Positions 23,325 to 33,400 of a DNA stretch of 64,000 nucleotides are shown here, in pieces. Origin of the DNA: Physcomitrium patens (taxonomy: Eukaryota; Streptophyta; Bryopsida; Funariales; Funariaceae); contig NC_037254.1 of the NCBI RefSeq assembly GCF_000002425.4, positions 15,288,712-15,352,711 of the forward strand, written 5' to 3'. Positions within the stretch are counted from its first letter, which is position 1; the number at the start of each line of letters is the position of its first letter. The position numbers were made by a program, and so were the translations under genes. The notes below the pieces were generated by a model that did no database searches, was not told the origin of the DNA, and saw only the letters and a program-made list of their open reading frames with translations.

Positions 23325-23571
23325 ACTTGTGGGCCACATAGTTAGCTTGGTTTTCAAGCTAACAACATGTGTGGCACATGGCCAACTTGTTGACCATGTT
23401 TTTAATCCAAAAAGTCATTTAAAGACACCTATGAAGTCAAAGTAGAGTTTATAAAGCTTCTAGGAAGCTTTCATATCAAATACTATAGAATTAACTTACT
23501 TTTATCTATTTTTACTTACTTCTACCTATTTTTATTTGTAATTACTAGCTTACATGAGTATGTCTATGACA
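23325..23571 (-). repeat. 5' LTR of chromovirus A, distal part
   Basis: Resumes the LTR with GCCACATAG..., matching the copy at about 62540-62768. Ends at GACA (23571). A single HSE-like GCTTCTAGGAAGCTT lies near 23456. Confidence 0.75.
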
Positions 23572-24709
23572 TATTGTAAGACAAACTTGTGTTTTGACAC
23601 ATTGTTCTATTTGGCAATCATATTACTCACTTTATAATTACATTATATTTTTGAATAATATTGAATAATGTTCATAAGTTTTCTAAAATTTAAGTATAAA
23701 TATTATTGATAGCATCAAGTCTTTTTTTTTCTTAATGAGAGATTTAAAATAAATTCTATTAATTTTCATAGATTTTGATCTTAATGAATTAGTTTTTAAA
23801 AAATTAGGAATTTCTGTTATGACTTGGCTTATTCTTTTTTAATCAAATCTTTATTCTTTGAAACTTTTAAAAAAAATCAATTGATACATACAATGACTTA
23901 AGTAATAATATAAAAATAAGATACTATATAGAAGATATTACCTTAAAAAGAATACTAATGGTGAAAGATAGTTAAAAGATAAAGATAAGTTATTAATATA
24001 GTAGCTAGATTAAGTAGAATTTAGGATTTAGTTGGATAAAGCAAAGATAGATAAACTTAAATATTTAAAAAATTCAACTACAATAGATATAAATACCTCC
24101 ACAAATGTAGGAAGTGAAAGGCATCTCATTCTATACTTCTCTTGTTTGTAATATTTTTAATTTTTACTTACTTATATCTTGTTTGTTGTATTTCTTCAAT
24201 AAATTATAGGCCTATATATTTTGTTATACCATTCAAGTAAATTCATGTCATTTACTAGTGGTTATACTTATGTATAATAGATCTTATGGTGTTTGCTAAT
24301 GTTAAGATTTATAAGATCTAAAATTGTAATTTGACATAAAGATGTACTGATTTTGACCTTATAGATCTCTAATATTGCTTTATGGATATATAACTTCTAA
24401 GTTTGTAAATTGAAAACCTTATAGAAACATCTTGATAGAATTTTTTTTTATTATTGAAATTATTTTACTAACCTTATGTGTATTGTGAAATACTTAATTT
24501 GAAAGAATGAAAGATCTTGATAGGAAGATTCATTAAATTGTACATACTTGTTAGAAGATTCAAAACTTAAATTATAAGTGTTTTAAATGAAAAAGCAGTC
24601 AATTGTTCAATAGGCAAAATTCTGAAATTTTACTAGTATCAAATTGATTTGGTAATTTTAAGTATATAAAGACTTTTTTTTATATCTTTTTATAGAGCTT
24701 TTTTAAGAT
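23572..24709 (+). other. AT-rich stretch upstream of copia C gag; probable eroded copia 5' LTR and leader
   Basis: No ORF of note. TATAAATACCTCC near 24093 and CAATAAATT near 24204 resemble an LTR promoter and a poly(A) signal. The 3' copy that would confirm an LTR was not identified, so the LTR reading is inference. Confidence 0.35.
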
Positions 24710-24867
24710 ATGGCTTTTTGTGAGAGTAAAAGTTTGAAAGTGATTGAGAAGTTTAAAAGAAACGATTTCTACTATTGGAGGGTCAAAATGGAACTTTTAT
24801 TGGTATCTTTGGACCTTTAAGATATTATAGATGAAAGTATAGAGCCTCAAAGCATACATATAAATGG

Positions 24868-24899
<32 letters not shown>

Positions 24900-25014
24900 C
24901 AAAAAATGTAAAAAAAAAGCTTTTGGCATAATTTCCATCAATTTGGATGAAACCAACTTTTCTTACATTATTACTTGCAAAGGACTAGAAAAAACATAGA
25001 AGACTCTTTGTAAC
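24710..25014 (+). pseudogene. Ty1/copia element C, gag part 1
   Basis: From ATG at 24710 (MAFCESKSLKVIEKFKRN) the frame shows the copia gag N-terminus with YYWRVKMELLL, then a stop and a 30-base A tract (24868-24897). It is cut at 25014 by chromovirus B and continues at 32665. A sister copy is at about 61.36-61.95 kb. Confidence 0.8.
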
Positions 25015-25509
25015 TGTCACGGACACAAAATACAGACTTGAAATCTAACAAGAAGTTCAAGAAGAAGTGGCAGAACTAGATTAAACAGATGAGTACAAGA
25101 ACAACACCAGAAAGGTGAGCTAGAACTCCAAGAGATGTGTTGTCGAGACTGAAGAACTCTTCAGCCTCGATCCTTATATATACTCCTACTTAGGAAGCTT
25201 CTCGAGCTACTTCTATTAATTAGGAAGCTTCTAGAAGGTTCCAGAGGCTTCTTTTCTAGAAGGTTCTAGAAACTTCTCGAGCTACTTCTATTAACTAGGA
25301 AGCTTCTAGAAAGTTCCAGGGGATTCCTTTCTAGAAGCTTCTAGAAACTTCTCTTCTAGAAGGTTCTAGAGACTTCTTTTCTAGAAGCTTCTAGAAACTT
25401 CTCTCTAAAAGGTTCCAGAGGCTTCTCTTCTAGAAGGTTCCAGAGGTTTGTTTTCTAGAAGGTTCTAGAAACTTCTCTCTAGAAAGTTCTAAGGAATATG
25501 TTCCTAACA
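25015..25509 (-). repeat. 3' LTR of chromovirus B
   Basis: 495 bp; minus-sense ends TGTTAGG...GTGACA. Contains the 11-mer at 25140-25150, TATATATA at 25175-25182 and the GAA/TTC pentamer array. It lacks one 25-base unit present in the other LTR. Confidence 0.93.
25190..25497 (-). promoter_or_regulatory. Heat-shock-element array in 3' LTR of B
   Basis: Dense alternating pentamers of the form TTCnnGAAnnTTCnnGAA, the consensus binding array for heat-shock factors, upstream in minus sense of the TATA box at 25175-25182. Some units are degenerate (CCAGAGG). See the matching array in the 5' LTR. Confidence 0.75.
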
Positions 25510-25527
25510 TCACCCCCTCCTTTAGCT
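25510..25527 (-). promoter_or_regulatory. Polypurine tract of chromovirus B
   Basis: On the minus strand AAAGGAGGGGGTGA immediately precedes the 3' LTR start TGTTAGG. Confidence 0.7.
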
Positions 25528-25556
25528 TCGAGGTCTCTTAGAAGCAATGTTGTTGA

Positions 25557-25910
25557 TCAGTACCAACACAAGAAAATGAAAATCTGTCGCATAACTTCTG
25601 CTATGAACTCCAACTGTTGTTCACGAGGCAAGTGGTTCATCGACCCTTGAAGCCAACGGTAGTGGCCTACGCCTTCGACTTCTGACCAAGCATGAACTTC
25701 CGTATCCTCATTGTGAAATTGTCCTGCAAACACGCCTTCTAATTGACCATCGTAAGCAGGCTCGATCTCAAATACGATCACCAGTGATCGGTTACTCGGT
25801 ATCCTCCGTTGTGGTCGTGGTACATGTAGTTCTTCATCTCGGGGTCGCCTTCGTGAGCTACTCGGTTGCGATACTCTGACTGGCATAGTATCTATCTCTT
25901 GGCTATCCAT
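25557..25910 (-). CDS. Accessory ORF between pol and 3' LTR of chromovirus B
   Basis: A 117-codon sense-strand ORF (MDSQEIDTMPVRVSQ...) starts about 145 bases after the pol stop and ends just before the polypurine tract. The N-terminal third is basic and Ser/Pro/Arg rich; the rest is acidic, with a WLQGSMNHLPREQQLEF segment. I do not recognise a domain. A decayed homologue occupies the same position in element G: about 62820-62900 still reads LKGSINHL, stop, KKQRLEYVTN. This shows the ORF is an old component of the lineage. Function unknown. Confidence 0.7.
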   Translation of the reverse strand: MDSQEIDTMPVRVSQPSSSRRRPRDEELHVPRPQRRIPSNRSLVIVFEIEPAYDGQLEGVFAGQFHNEDTEVHAWSEVEGVGHYRWLQGSMNHLPREQQLEFIAEVMRQIFIFLCWY

Positions 25911-26056
25911 ATCAAAAGACCAAACTACGATCTATCTTGGAGAAAATAACTACATCAACTATGAATTTTGTTGGTGCTCTCCCCTTTTCTTATATTGTTG
26001 GAAAAACAAGCTTCAGAAAGAAGCTATCATCGAATTGATTTAGGTTTATCGGGATG

Positions 26057-27711
26057 TCATTGATGAAACTCTTGTACCTTTTGTGGCGCATTCGCAAGAT
26101 TTTCAGCTGGCTCCCACATTCCCTCATTAATGTCATAGCCGCACCAATGAATAAGATATTCTAACTTTTCCCACCTTCGCCGTGAATCCAATACCTTTTC
26201 AACCTCGTATTCTTCGTGGTTCTTGATTTCAATACTAGGTGGCGGACATTGCACTCTTCCAGGAAAAGATGACTCTCGATAAGGTTCCAACAGAGAAACA
26301 TGAAAGACTGGATGTACCTTCATAGAAGCCGGTAACTCCAGCCGGTATGCCACTAGATTAATTTGCTTCTGGATGATAAATGGTCCCAATCTTCGATAGT
26401 CCAACTTATCACATGGTCGCTTGGTCTTGATATTTTGTGGAAGAAGCCAGGCTTTGTCTCCAACTTTGAAAGTAGGTGCTGGATTCCGAAATCTATCTGC
26501 AGACGTCTTATAGGATTCTTGAGTGGATTGTAATTGAAGCTTCAACATAGTTTGAAGCTCTGATAGTTGCTTCGCAAATCCTTCAGCTGCTGGATTGTTA
26601 TTTGTTGACGGACTCAATAAATCAAGCTTTGGATGATACCCATAGTTGGAAAAGAATGGTGTTTGTTGAGTCGACGCATGGAGGGTGTTATTATATGCAA
26701 ACTCGGCTAGCGGTAGATATGCAGTCCAATCGTCTTGCTGATAGTTGATGCTGCATCGTAAGTACTGCTCCAAGACTTGGTTCACCCGTTCCGTTTGGCC
26801 ATCAGTTTGAGGATGAAAAGCTGAAGAAAGCTTGATATCCACCTTCAATATCCCAAAGAGAGATCTCCAAAACTTTGACACGAACTGGGTACCTCGATCT
26901 GATATGATATCATCTGGTAGTCCATGATATCGATACACATTATCGAGAAAGAGTCTTGCTGTGACTTCACTGGATGATGTCTTCTTATAAGGAACAAAGT
27001 GTGCCATTTTTGTAAGCCGATCTACTACGACAAAGATGCTGTCAAATGAGTTTGATGATGGCAAGTCCGTGATGAAGTCCATAGAAATTGAAGACCATGG
27101 TCGACGTGGAATTGGCAATGGCTGTAGAAGTCCATAAGAGCGATGCCGAGGATTCTTAGATCTTGAACAGATGTCACAAGAGAGGACAAAATCTTTCACA
27201 TCCTTCCACATTTGGGGCCACCAAAAATCTCAGGAAATAAGCTCCAAGGTCTTGTTGAATCCAAAATATCCCGCAGCTAGAAAATCATGGCGAGATTGAA
27301 GAACTCGAAGTCGTGCTAGTCCTTTTGGAATATACAATCGCTCTTCAAAGTATAAAAGATCTTTCTCCACCTTGAACTTGTCGTCATTGGTACGTTACTT
27401 GATATCAATGGCTACTGAATCTTTAATGGTCATAGTACGTACCTGGTTTAGGAAGTCAGCATCAAATGATACAATAGTAGCACAAAGTTGAAATCTCTCT
27501 GGCTTCAATAACGTTGTACATTGTTGATCAAACGCTGCTTCTCCAGCCTTTGGTACAAGATACGATCTCCTTGATAAAGCATCGGATAGTCCTTGCTGCC
27601 TTCCAGGTCAATAAGTGATAACAAAATCGAATCTAGATAGCAACATATTCCACCGAGCTTGACACCGATTTAAGACTCGAGCCGTCATGAAATACTCCAA
27701 ATTCTTGTGAT
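26057..27711 (-). pseudogene. RNase H end, integrase and chromodomain of chromovirus B, with a few stops
   Basis: The segment starts at HKNLEYF (RNase H tail, about 27710), cut off from its N-terminal part by the solo LTR. The integrase zinc domain has HDFLAAGYFG, with Tyr where the second His is expected, and an intact SCDIC. The integrase core is clean in 27211-26057: MDFITDLP, SDRGTQFVS, FHPQTDGQTERVNQ, with 35 residues between the last Asp and Glu. GPF-type and HPVFHVSLLEPY motifs follow. The chromodomain is YEVEKVLDSRRRWEKLEYLI...WEPAENL at the C terminus. Stops occur at about 27611, 27400 and 27230 in the upstream part. Confidence 0.88.
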
Positions 27712-27715
27712 CCGT

Positions 27716-29047
27716 TGTCGTGTTGTAACACAAGTATACAGTGAAAATAAAAAGAAAGGGGAATTTTATTAATATTCAGTTACCTCGAATATTGGGAGCA
27801 TCGACCAACTCCAGTACAAATACTAAGTGGTCAGGTTCAGTGACTCCGTTACAGTCAGCCGGGGCATACTGAAATGCCCCGTTCGATTCCAATAACGAGA
27901 GTCAGCAGGAAGAGAAGGACCAATTCACATGACGGGTTCGAGGAGCCAATTGGATCCAATTTCGATAATCCAATCCGGGTCCTCTTACCCAATATGAGAC
28001 CTGTATTGGTGAGGCAACCCAATACAGTCTAGTTACGGGAAATCCAGGTCTTACTACGGGTCTTAGCCAATCTGACGCGAGGACCAATTTGACCCAATTA
28101 CGGGAACATCTAGGTTACTACGGGCATCTTTACCAATATAGGACCTGAATTGGTCGGGCGACTCAATGTGGTCCCGATTACGGGGTTCGATTCTGTTTCA
28201 GGCTGTCCTGTTCTCTGTGCCGTCTCAGGGAACGTTGTTTTCGGTAAATAGATTTCTTAAAGGCAAAAACGGAGGAGAAAGCTTGACGGCGAGAGCCAAT
28301 TTCGGATCCAAGCTTGAGGTGGGAGCCAATTCCGGATCTAAGACGGAAGATTGAAGAAATTCAGAGGATAAGGTTAGGTGGGATATAGTTTTGGAAAGTG
28401 GGTTTTTTTTTGAGGGAAATCGAGGGGGGAGCTAGTTTTCAAGTTTTTGCAAGGTTACCAGTTCGATTTTCATTGGAGGTTTTTTGAAGATCAGGGGAAT
28501 TAGAGAGAGGAGCTTCATGCTTCGGGTCGGGGAAGGAAAGACATAGAATTTGGATTTTTCTTCTTCGTAGAGTTTTGAGAAGATTGAGGCAATCGCTGCT
28601 GAAGTCAGTGTTGTAATGGTGAATCGGGATTTTTAAATGAAGTGGGTTTGAATACTCTTGACTGTTTTGTAAAATCGAGTTACGTCTGTGATTGAAGGAT
28701 TAAAGGGGTGTCTATAGGATTGAGTATGCGGAGTGAATGAAATTTATTGGGTTAATCTAACAAGACAGTCAGTGGATACAAGATCGTAAGTACAAAGGGG
28801 TATTGAAGATTAACAGTTTGGGTTGTTCGGGGTTCTCTGTAATGTCTAGAGACCTATCGGCTGGGACAAAAAGGACTTCGACAAGCAGTCGAAGAGCACC
28901 TGTATAGATTTACGGTACATTGTTGCAGTCGTTTATATTCCAGCAGTCAAAAACTGATAGACTGCGTGACTATCGGCGAATCTCCATACTACCTTCTACA
29001 GCCAGACGCTCGGCACGTTCTCGAGCAGGAAAGCACGTAATACGACA
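27716..29047 (+). mobile_element. Solo LTR of the element-1 family inserted in chromovirus B
   Basis: 1332 bp, TGTCGT...ACGACA, about as similar to the element 1 LTRs as those are to element 2. It is flanked by CCGT on both sides (27712-27715 and 29048-29051). It splits the RNase H codons VYT / DHKN of chromovirus B. No internal region remains, so it arose by LTR-LTR recombination. Confidence 0.92.
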
Positions 29048-29051
29048 CCGT

Positions 29052-30838
29052 ATATACGGTTACTGGATGTGCAGCTCCTTCAAGAAAGTGACGCCATTCT
29101 TTGAAAGAATCCACTATAGCAAGAAGTTCTTTATCATGGATCTCATAATTGATTTCAGCAGCAGAGAACTTCCGAGAATAGAATGCAACTAGATAGAGCT
29201 TCTTATCTTCACTCATTTGTGAAAGCACACCTCCCAAAGCAAAATCTGAAGTATCAGTTTCTAAATAGAAGGCCTTTGTAAAGTCTGGATGTACCAAAAT
29301 TGGAGCTGTAGTAAATGTTGTCTTCAAATCTTAAAATGCCTTCTTCGCCAAAGGTCCCCATTCCAACTTATCCTTGCATGTTAATCGAGTGAGAGGAGCA
29401 GCAACTTGAGAATAATTCTTGATGAAGATCTGATAGAAGTTAGCAAAACCAAGAAAGCATTGTACGTCTCTAACCGTCTTCGGAACCTCCCAAGACATGA
29501 TTGCTTCTACTTTCTTGGGGTCCATCTTCAAACCTTCTGTAGTTGCAATGAACTCCAAAAATTCCATCTCCGTCTGGTGAAATAAACACTTTTCTAATTT
29601 GGCATATAGTCCTCGCTTGCGTAGTTTCTCCAAGACCAAACAAACATGCTCCTCATGCTCTTCCTCATTTTTAGAGAATATTAGAATATCGTCCAAGTAG
29701 ATGACAACAAAATCGTCGAGGTGTTCTCGAAAGATGTCATTCATCATATGTTGAAAAACCGCTGGAGCATTGGTAAGACCAAAAGGCATGACATTATACT
29801 CGAAATGACCATACCTTGTACGGAATGCTGTCTTCCACTCATCTCCTTCCTTGATTCGTACGAGATTATAAGCTCCCCTTAGATCAATTTTTGTAAAGAT
29901 CTTAGCACGTCCAAGTTGTTCTAAGAGACTAGAAATCAAAGGTAATGGATGACGATTTTTCTTTGTTACCTTGTTGAGGCCTCGATAGTCCACACACATC
30001 CGTAATGATCCATCTTTCTTCTTCACAAATAAGATGGGTGCTCCAGTTGATGATTTTGAATGATGAATGAAGTTCTTGGCTAGATTCTCGTCAATGTACT
30101 TTCGTAACTTTGCTAACTTCGTTTCCGATAGATTGTAGATTGGGCCAAAAGGTGGTTGTGCTCCTTCTTGCAAGTCTATGGCACAATCATATGGTCGGTG
30201 TTCCGATAGCATGTCAGCGTTCTTCTTTTGAAACACGTCTTCAAAATCCTTATATTGCTCCGGTATACTTGCTGTTGAGATCTTCTCCTCGGTAGTTGGA
30301 GCCGCATAAATGACAAATGGAGTGCCTTCCTTAGATGATCTTATAAACGCTCTTGCTCCAATGAATAAGGATTTCTTTTTTCGAGGTTTTTTACTAGGTT
30401 TTTTCTTGGGTGGTTTTGTGGGAAAAGTCATCTTCCGCAACCTCCAATCTATCAATGGATTATGTTTTTCCAACCAAGATAGACCAAGAATAATAGGATT
30501 TGATGGGGTTCTAATAATATTAAAAATAATATGACTACTATGGTCTTTAAACGTTACTTCTATAGGTTTTGATTCATGGGTGATGCTACCAGACAATAAA
30601 GGTCGCCCATCTATGACCTCAACATGAACAGGTTTTGATTTTTGTACTAAAGGAATCTTATGACGCTTTGCAAATTCTTCGTCTAAAAAACAAGCAGATG
30701 CTCCTGAGTCTAGTAGTGCTAAGGTTCTCAGTTTTTGACGGCCGATAAACAGAGGGATTCTAAAACAAAGTGCAGGTTGGGCAGAAAGAAAGGAACCTGA
30801 TTGTTGTTGGGATATTTCATTGTCCAGCCGCACGGTTC
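29052..30838 (-). CDS. Protease-RT-RNase H of chromovirus B, interrupted
   Basis: Reading leftwards from 30833: protease ALLDSGASACFLDEE, connector, RT with [31 protein letters not shown], and the catalytic VVIYLDDILIF at about 29705. After a stop at 29331-29333, RNase H continues with FYLETDTSDFALGGVLSQ and INYEIHDKELLAIV, and ends at VYT where the solo LTR lies. The frame is shifted -1 relative to gag, near 30840. Apart from that stop, the RT part is intact for 500 codons. Confidence 0.9.
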
Positions 30839-31864
30839 CTACTGTGACTGGGCATCCTTGTTTTCCTGAAAAAATACTCCCCTAGTCTTGACTATGCCTC
30901 GATTTTGCTTTTTGGAGCAGTTTCCGACTATGTGGCCTTCTCCACCGCGATACAAGCATAAATTTTCTTCCATACCTCGCTTTTTTTCTTCTATAGTAAG
31001 AGATTTGATACGTACCGCATCAATTTGCATGTCTCCCACCTCTGAATGTGAATTCACACCGCTTGCCGACATAGTTGGAGCATGGCGAATTGTATGTTGT
31101 CTTGAGCGTTGGTCTTGGCGACATTGGAATAGGCGATTATCGCACTTCACAGCTTGGCTAATGGCTTCATTGAGCGTTCGTGGATCAAGAAGAGTTAACA
31201 GCAAATCCTTCACATCATCTCTTAAATCCCAATAGAATTGACTCATCAACGCTTCTTCATCCCAATTGATGTCGTATACTAATTGCCTGAAATCCGAAGC
31301 ATAGATTGATGTAGAACGCATCCCTTGTCGTAGCGACTGGATCTTTGTTGTAGCCCATCGAACCTTATCGTGTTCACCAAATCCTTCCGCAAATGCTTCC
31401 AAAAAGGTTTCGAAGTTGTTTAATATGGATGATCGTTTCTCAAACAAAGGAGCAAACCATGATAGAGCTTGTCTCATAAGTAAGGTTCCAACAAGCCCAA
31501 CACGTGACTCCTCCGTTAGATATCGTTCGGGCTGTAAAACTGTTATCAACCTGATTTGATTGACGAATCCTTGAAACTTAGAACGTGTTCCATCAAACTT
31601 ATCTGGAAGGCTAACTCGAGGCTCCTTATGTTATAGAACTAGTGGTTCTTGTCGAACCTGAGGTAAAGTTGTTTCTCCAAGTGCCAAAATTTGAGGCTGG
31701 TGTAGTTTAGATTGTGCTATCCCAGATACTCCATCATTATGAAGCCTTGCCACCACTCCTTCAATCTCTGCAGTTCTTTGTGATAACGTAGCGAGGGCAT
31801 TCATAATAGCATCTAACTTAGACTCCGAACTTTCTGTCATACTAATGTCTTGACCTCCGGCCAT
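30839..31864 (-). CDS. gag of chromovirus B, with one internal stop
   Basis: Starts at ATG 31864 (MAGGQDISMTESSESKLD), with a coiled-coil-like N-terminus. A TAA at about 31631 follows PLVL, and the frame continues with SLPDKFDGTRSKFQGFVNQI and the capsid region to 30839. The nucleocapsid knuckle reads CLYRGGEGHIVGNC: the second Cys is Arg. Pol follows in the -1 frame with almost no spacing. No canonical slippery heptamer is evident at the junction, so decay cannot be separated from a real frameshift site. Confidence 0.85.
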
Positions 31865-31907
31865 TCTAAAAGAAGGACAAAAATGACCCTATAAGAGGCA
31901 ATATTGG

Positions 31908-32096
31908 TTTATAGGAAGGTAATCCACAACCTATAAAACGCCTTAAGAATTTCAAGAAGAGGGGTAATCCACTCTCTCCAAGAAGAATAAGACTCCAATA
32001 TTGTAACAGAAGAAGTATCAATTTAGAGGAGGGTAATCCGCAACCTCTAAAAAATGCTAGTATACCTTCAAGTAGAGGGGTAATCCACACTCTACT
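31908..32096 (-). other. Leader hairpin cluster of chromovirus B with GGTAATCC cores
   Basis: Four copies of GGTAATCC followed by AC or GC. Three sit in near-perfect inverted repeats: TTTATAGG / CCTATAAA (31908-31937), TTTAGAGG / CCTCTAAA (32022-32051) and AGTAGAG / CTCTACT (32071-32096). The fourth, about 31956-31978, has a weaker AGAG / CTCT stem. The region lies between the primer site and the gag ATG, where packaging or dimerisation signals usually lie. Confidence 0.7.
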
Positions 32097-32131
32097 AAGA
32101 AAGAACTAGCTCTAATATCTCAAGTTAGTGT

Positions 32132-32142
32132 AGTCTCGACAA
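32132..32142 (-). promoter_or_regulatory. Self-complementary primer-binding site of chromovirus B
   Basis: Minus-strand TTGTCGAGACT lies two bases inside the 5' LTR end at 32145. It is the exact complement of the 11 bases predicted to begin the transcript (32280-32270). The following ACAC is shared with the site in element A. Confidence 0.78.
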
Positions 32143-32269
32143 ACTGTCACGGATACAAAATACAGACTTGAAATCTAACAAGAAGTTCAAGAAGAAGTGG
32201 CAGAACTAGATTAAACAGATGAGTACAAGAACAACACCAGAAAGGTGAGCTAGAACTCCAAGAGATGTG

Positions 32270-32312
32270 TTGTCGAGACTGAAGAACTCTTCAGCCTCGA
32301 TCCCTATATATA
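32270..32312 (-). promoter_or_regulatory. Core promoter and predicted 5' transcript end of chromovirus B
   Basis: TATATATA at 32305-32312 lies 32 bases upstream (minus sense) of 32280. A transcript from 32280 would start AGTCTCGACAA, the complement of the primer site. The same geometry is kept in the other LTR (25140-25182). Confidence 0.65.
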
Positions 32313-32319
32313 CTCCTAC

Positions 32320-32650
32320 TTAGGAAGCTTCTCGAGCTACTTCTATTAACTAGGAAGCTTCTAGAAGGTTCCAGAGGCTTCCTTTCTAGAAGGTTCTAGA
32401 AACTTCTCGAGCTACTTCTATTAACTAGGAAGCTTCTAGAAAGTTCCAGGGGATTCCTTTCTAGAAGCTTCTAGAAACTTCTCTTCTAGAAGGTTCCAGA
32501 GACTTCCTTTCTAGAAGCTTCTAGAAACTTCTCTCTAAAAGGTTCCAGAGGCTTCTCTTCTAGAAGGTTCCAGAGGCTTCTCTTCTAGAAGGTTCCAGAG
32601 GCTTGTTTTCTAGAAGGTTCTAGAAACTTCTCTCTAGAAAGTTCTAAGGA
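32320..32650 (-). promoter_or_regulatory. Heat-shock-element array in 5' LTR of B
   Basis: About 330 bases dominated by alternating GAA and TTC pentamers at 5-base steps. Four runs have at least five uninterrupted units (around 32383, 32458, 32511 and 32607), plus shorter runs. The array ends just upstream of the TATA box. Heat-shock factor trimers bind three such pentamers. Heat inducibility is inferred by analogy with ONSEN-type elements. Confidence 0.78.
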
Positions 32651-32664
32651 ATATGTCCCTAACA

Positions 32665-33100
32665 GTAATATGTATGAAAGGAAGATATTATCCAACATCA
32701 TCTTCACAAGGAAGAAATTCTTCACTTATAAGATGGAAGAAGGTGAAGACTTCATGGCTCATATCAATAAAGTAAAGGCTCTTGCAAACCAATTAGCAAT
32801 TGTTGATAAGCCTTTAAAAGAAGGTGATATTGTCATGACCTTGCTTATAAGTCTTTTTGAGTTTTATAACTACCTCATTGTGGTTTTGGAGTCCATTAAG
32901 TTAAAGGAACTTACAATAGACTACATGACAGCAAAACTTGTCCATGAAGTATCTAAGAAGAAAAAAAACAAAACCTCAAAGTGAAGCTTCGGCTTTCTTT
33001 TCAAAATGAAATAAGAAGAGCTATTCTAATCAACTTGATAATATGAAAATTTGCTTCATTTATAAAAATTCATATTATTTTGCATAAAATTTCTATAAGA

Positions 33101-33131
<31 letters not shown>

Positions 33132-33400
33132 AAATAGAAAAAGTACCAATAATATATATAAGCAATTTGAACAAGAAAATTTTGCATTTATAAAAAATGA
33201 AGGCACTTCTATAGCTGTCATATTCAAATGGATTCTTGATTTAGGTGCCACCAAGCATATGATTCTAAACAAGTATTTATTTAATTCTTATGAAGAAATT
33301 TTAGCAACAAATTCTTTTATAACAAAAAATGGCATAATATAAGCTATTAAAATAGGCTCCATGAGCATAATTGATAGCTTTAATGGTTAGTTATAATCAT
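32665..33400 (+). pseudogene. Ty1/copia element C, gag part 2 and protease start
   Basis: Continues the gag cut at 25014: YERKILSNIIFTRKKFFTYKMEEGEDFMAHINKVKA..., the UBN2-type copia gag region, open to 32984. A protease motif ILDLGATKHM follows near 33240 (usual Asp-Ser-Gly-Ala-Ser/Thr, here DLGAT), then IGSMSIIDSFNG before coding similarity is lost at about 33390. Confidence 0.8.

Larger units (their letters stand above)
18660..23571 (-). mobile_element. Chromovirus A (Ty3/gypsy, self-priming type), 3' part displaced
   Basis: Minus-strand element with 5' LTR at the right (21343-21660 plus 23325-23571), self-complementary primer site (21330-21340), leader, gag, protease and RT. Its pol stops at 18660, where the plus-strand nest 1-18659 is inserted, so its RNase H, integrase and 3' LTR would lie left of the window. 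The relationship to element B is clear from protein and leader similarity. Many in-frame stops show that it is dead. Confidence 0.85.
25015..32664 (-). mobile_element. Chromovirus B (Ty3/gypsy), complete, self-priming type
   Basis: Near-identical LTRs at 25015-25509 and 32145-32664 bound a minus-strand gag, protease-RT-RNase H, integrase with chromodomain, and an extra downstream ORF. Flanking sequences are GTAAC (25010-25014) and GTAAT (32665-32669), a 5-base duplication with one change. It disrupts copia C gag. A solo LTR of the element-1 family (27716-29047) interrupts RNase H. Coding lesions are modest, so this is a recent insertion. It has no TGG primer site, but an 11-base self-complementary one. 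Confidence 0.93.
32145..32664 (-). repeat. 5' LTR of chromovirus B
   Basis: 520 bp direct repeat of 25015-25509 with one additional 25-base unit in the pentamer array near 32560-32590. Minus-sense ends TGTTAGG...GTGACA. Confidence 0.93.

Noticed and set aside
30820..30845. Programmed -1 frameshift at the gag-pol junction of chromovirus B
   Set aside because: The frames do change by -1, but there is no canonical slippery heptamer and chromovirus A is too decayed to compare. Tf1-type elements use one ORF, so an indel is as likely.
32320..32650. CRISPR-like or satellite interpretation of the TTCTAGAA repeats
   Set aside because: There are no unique spacers. The 5/10-base GAA/TTC phasing and promoter position fit heat-shock elements within an LTR.
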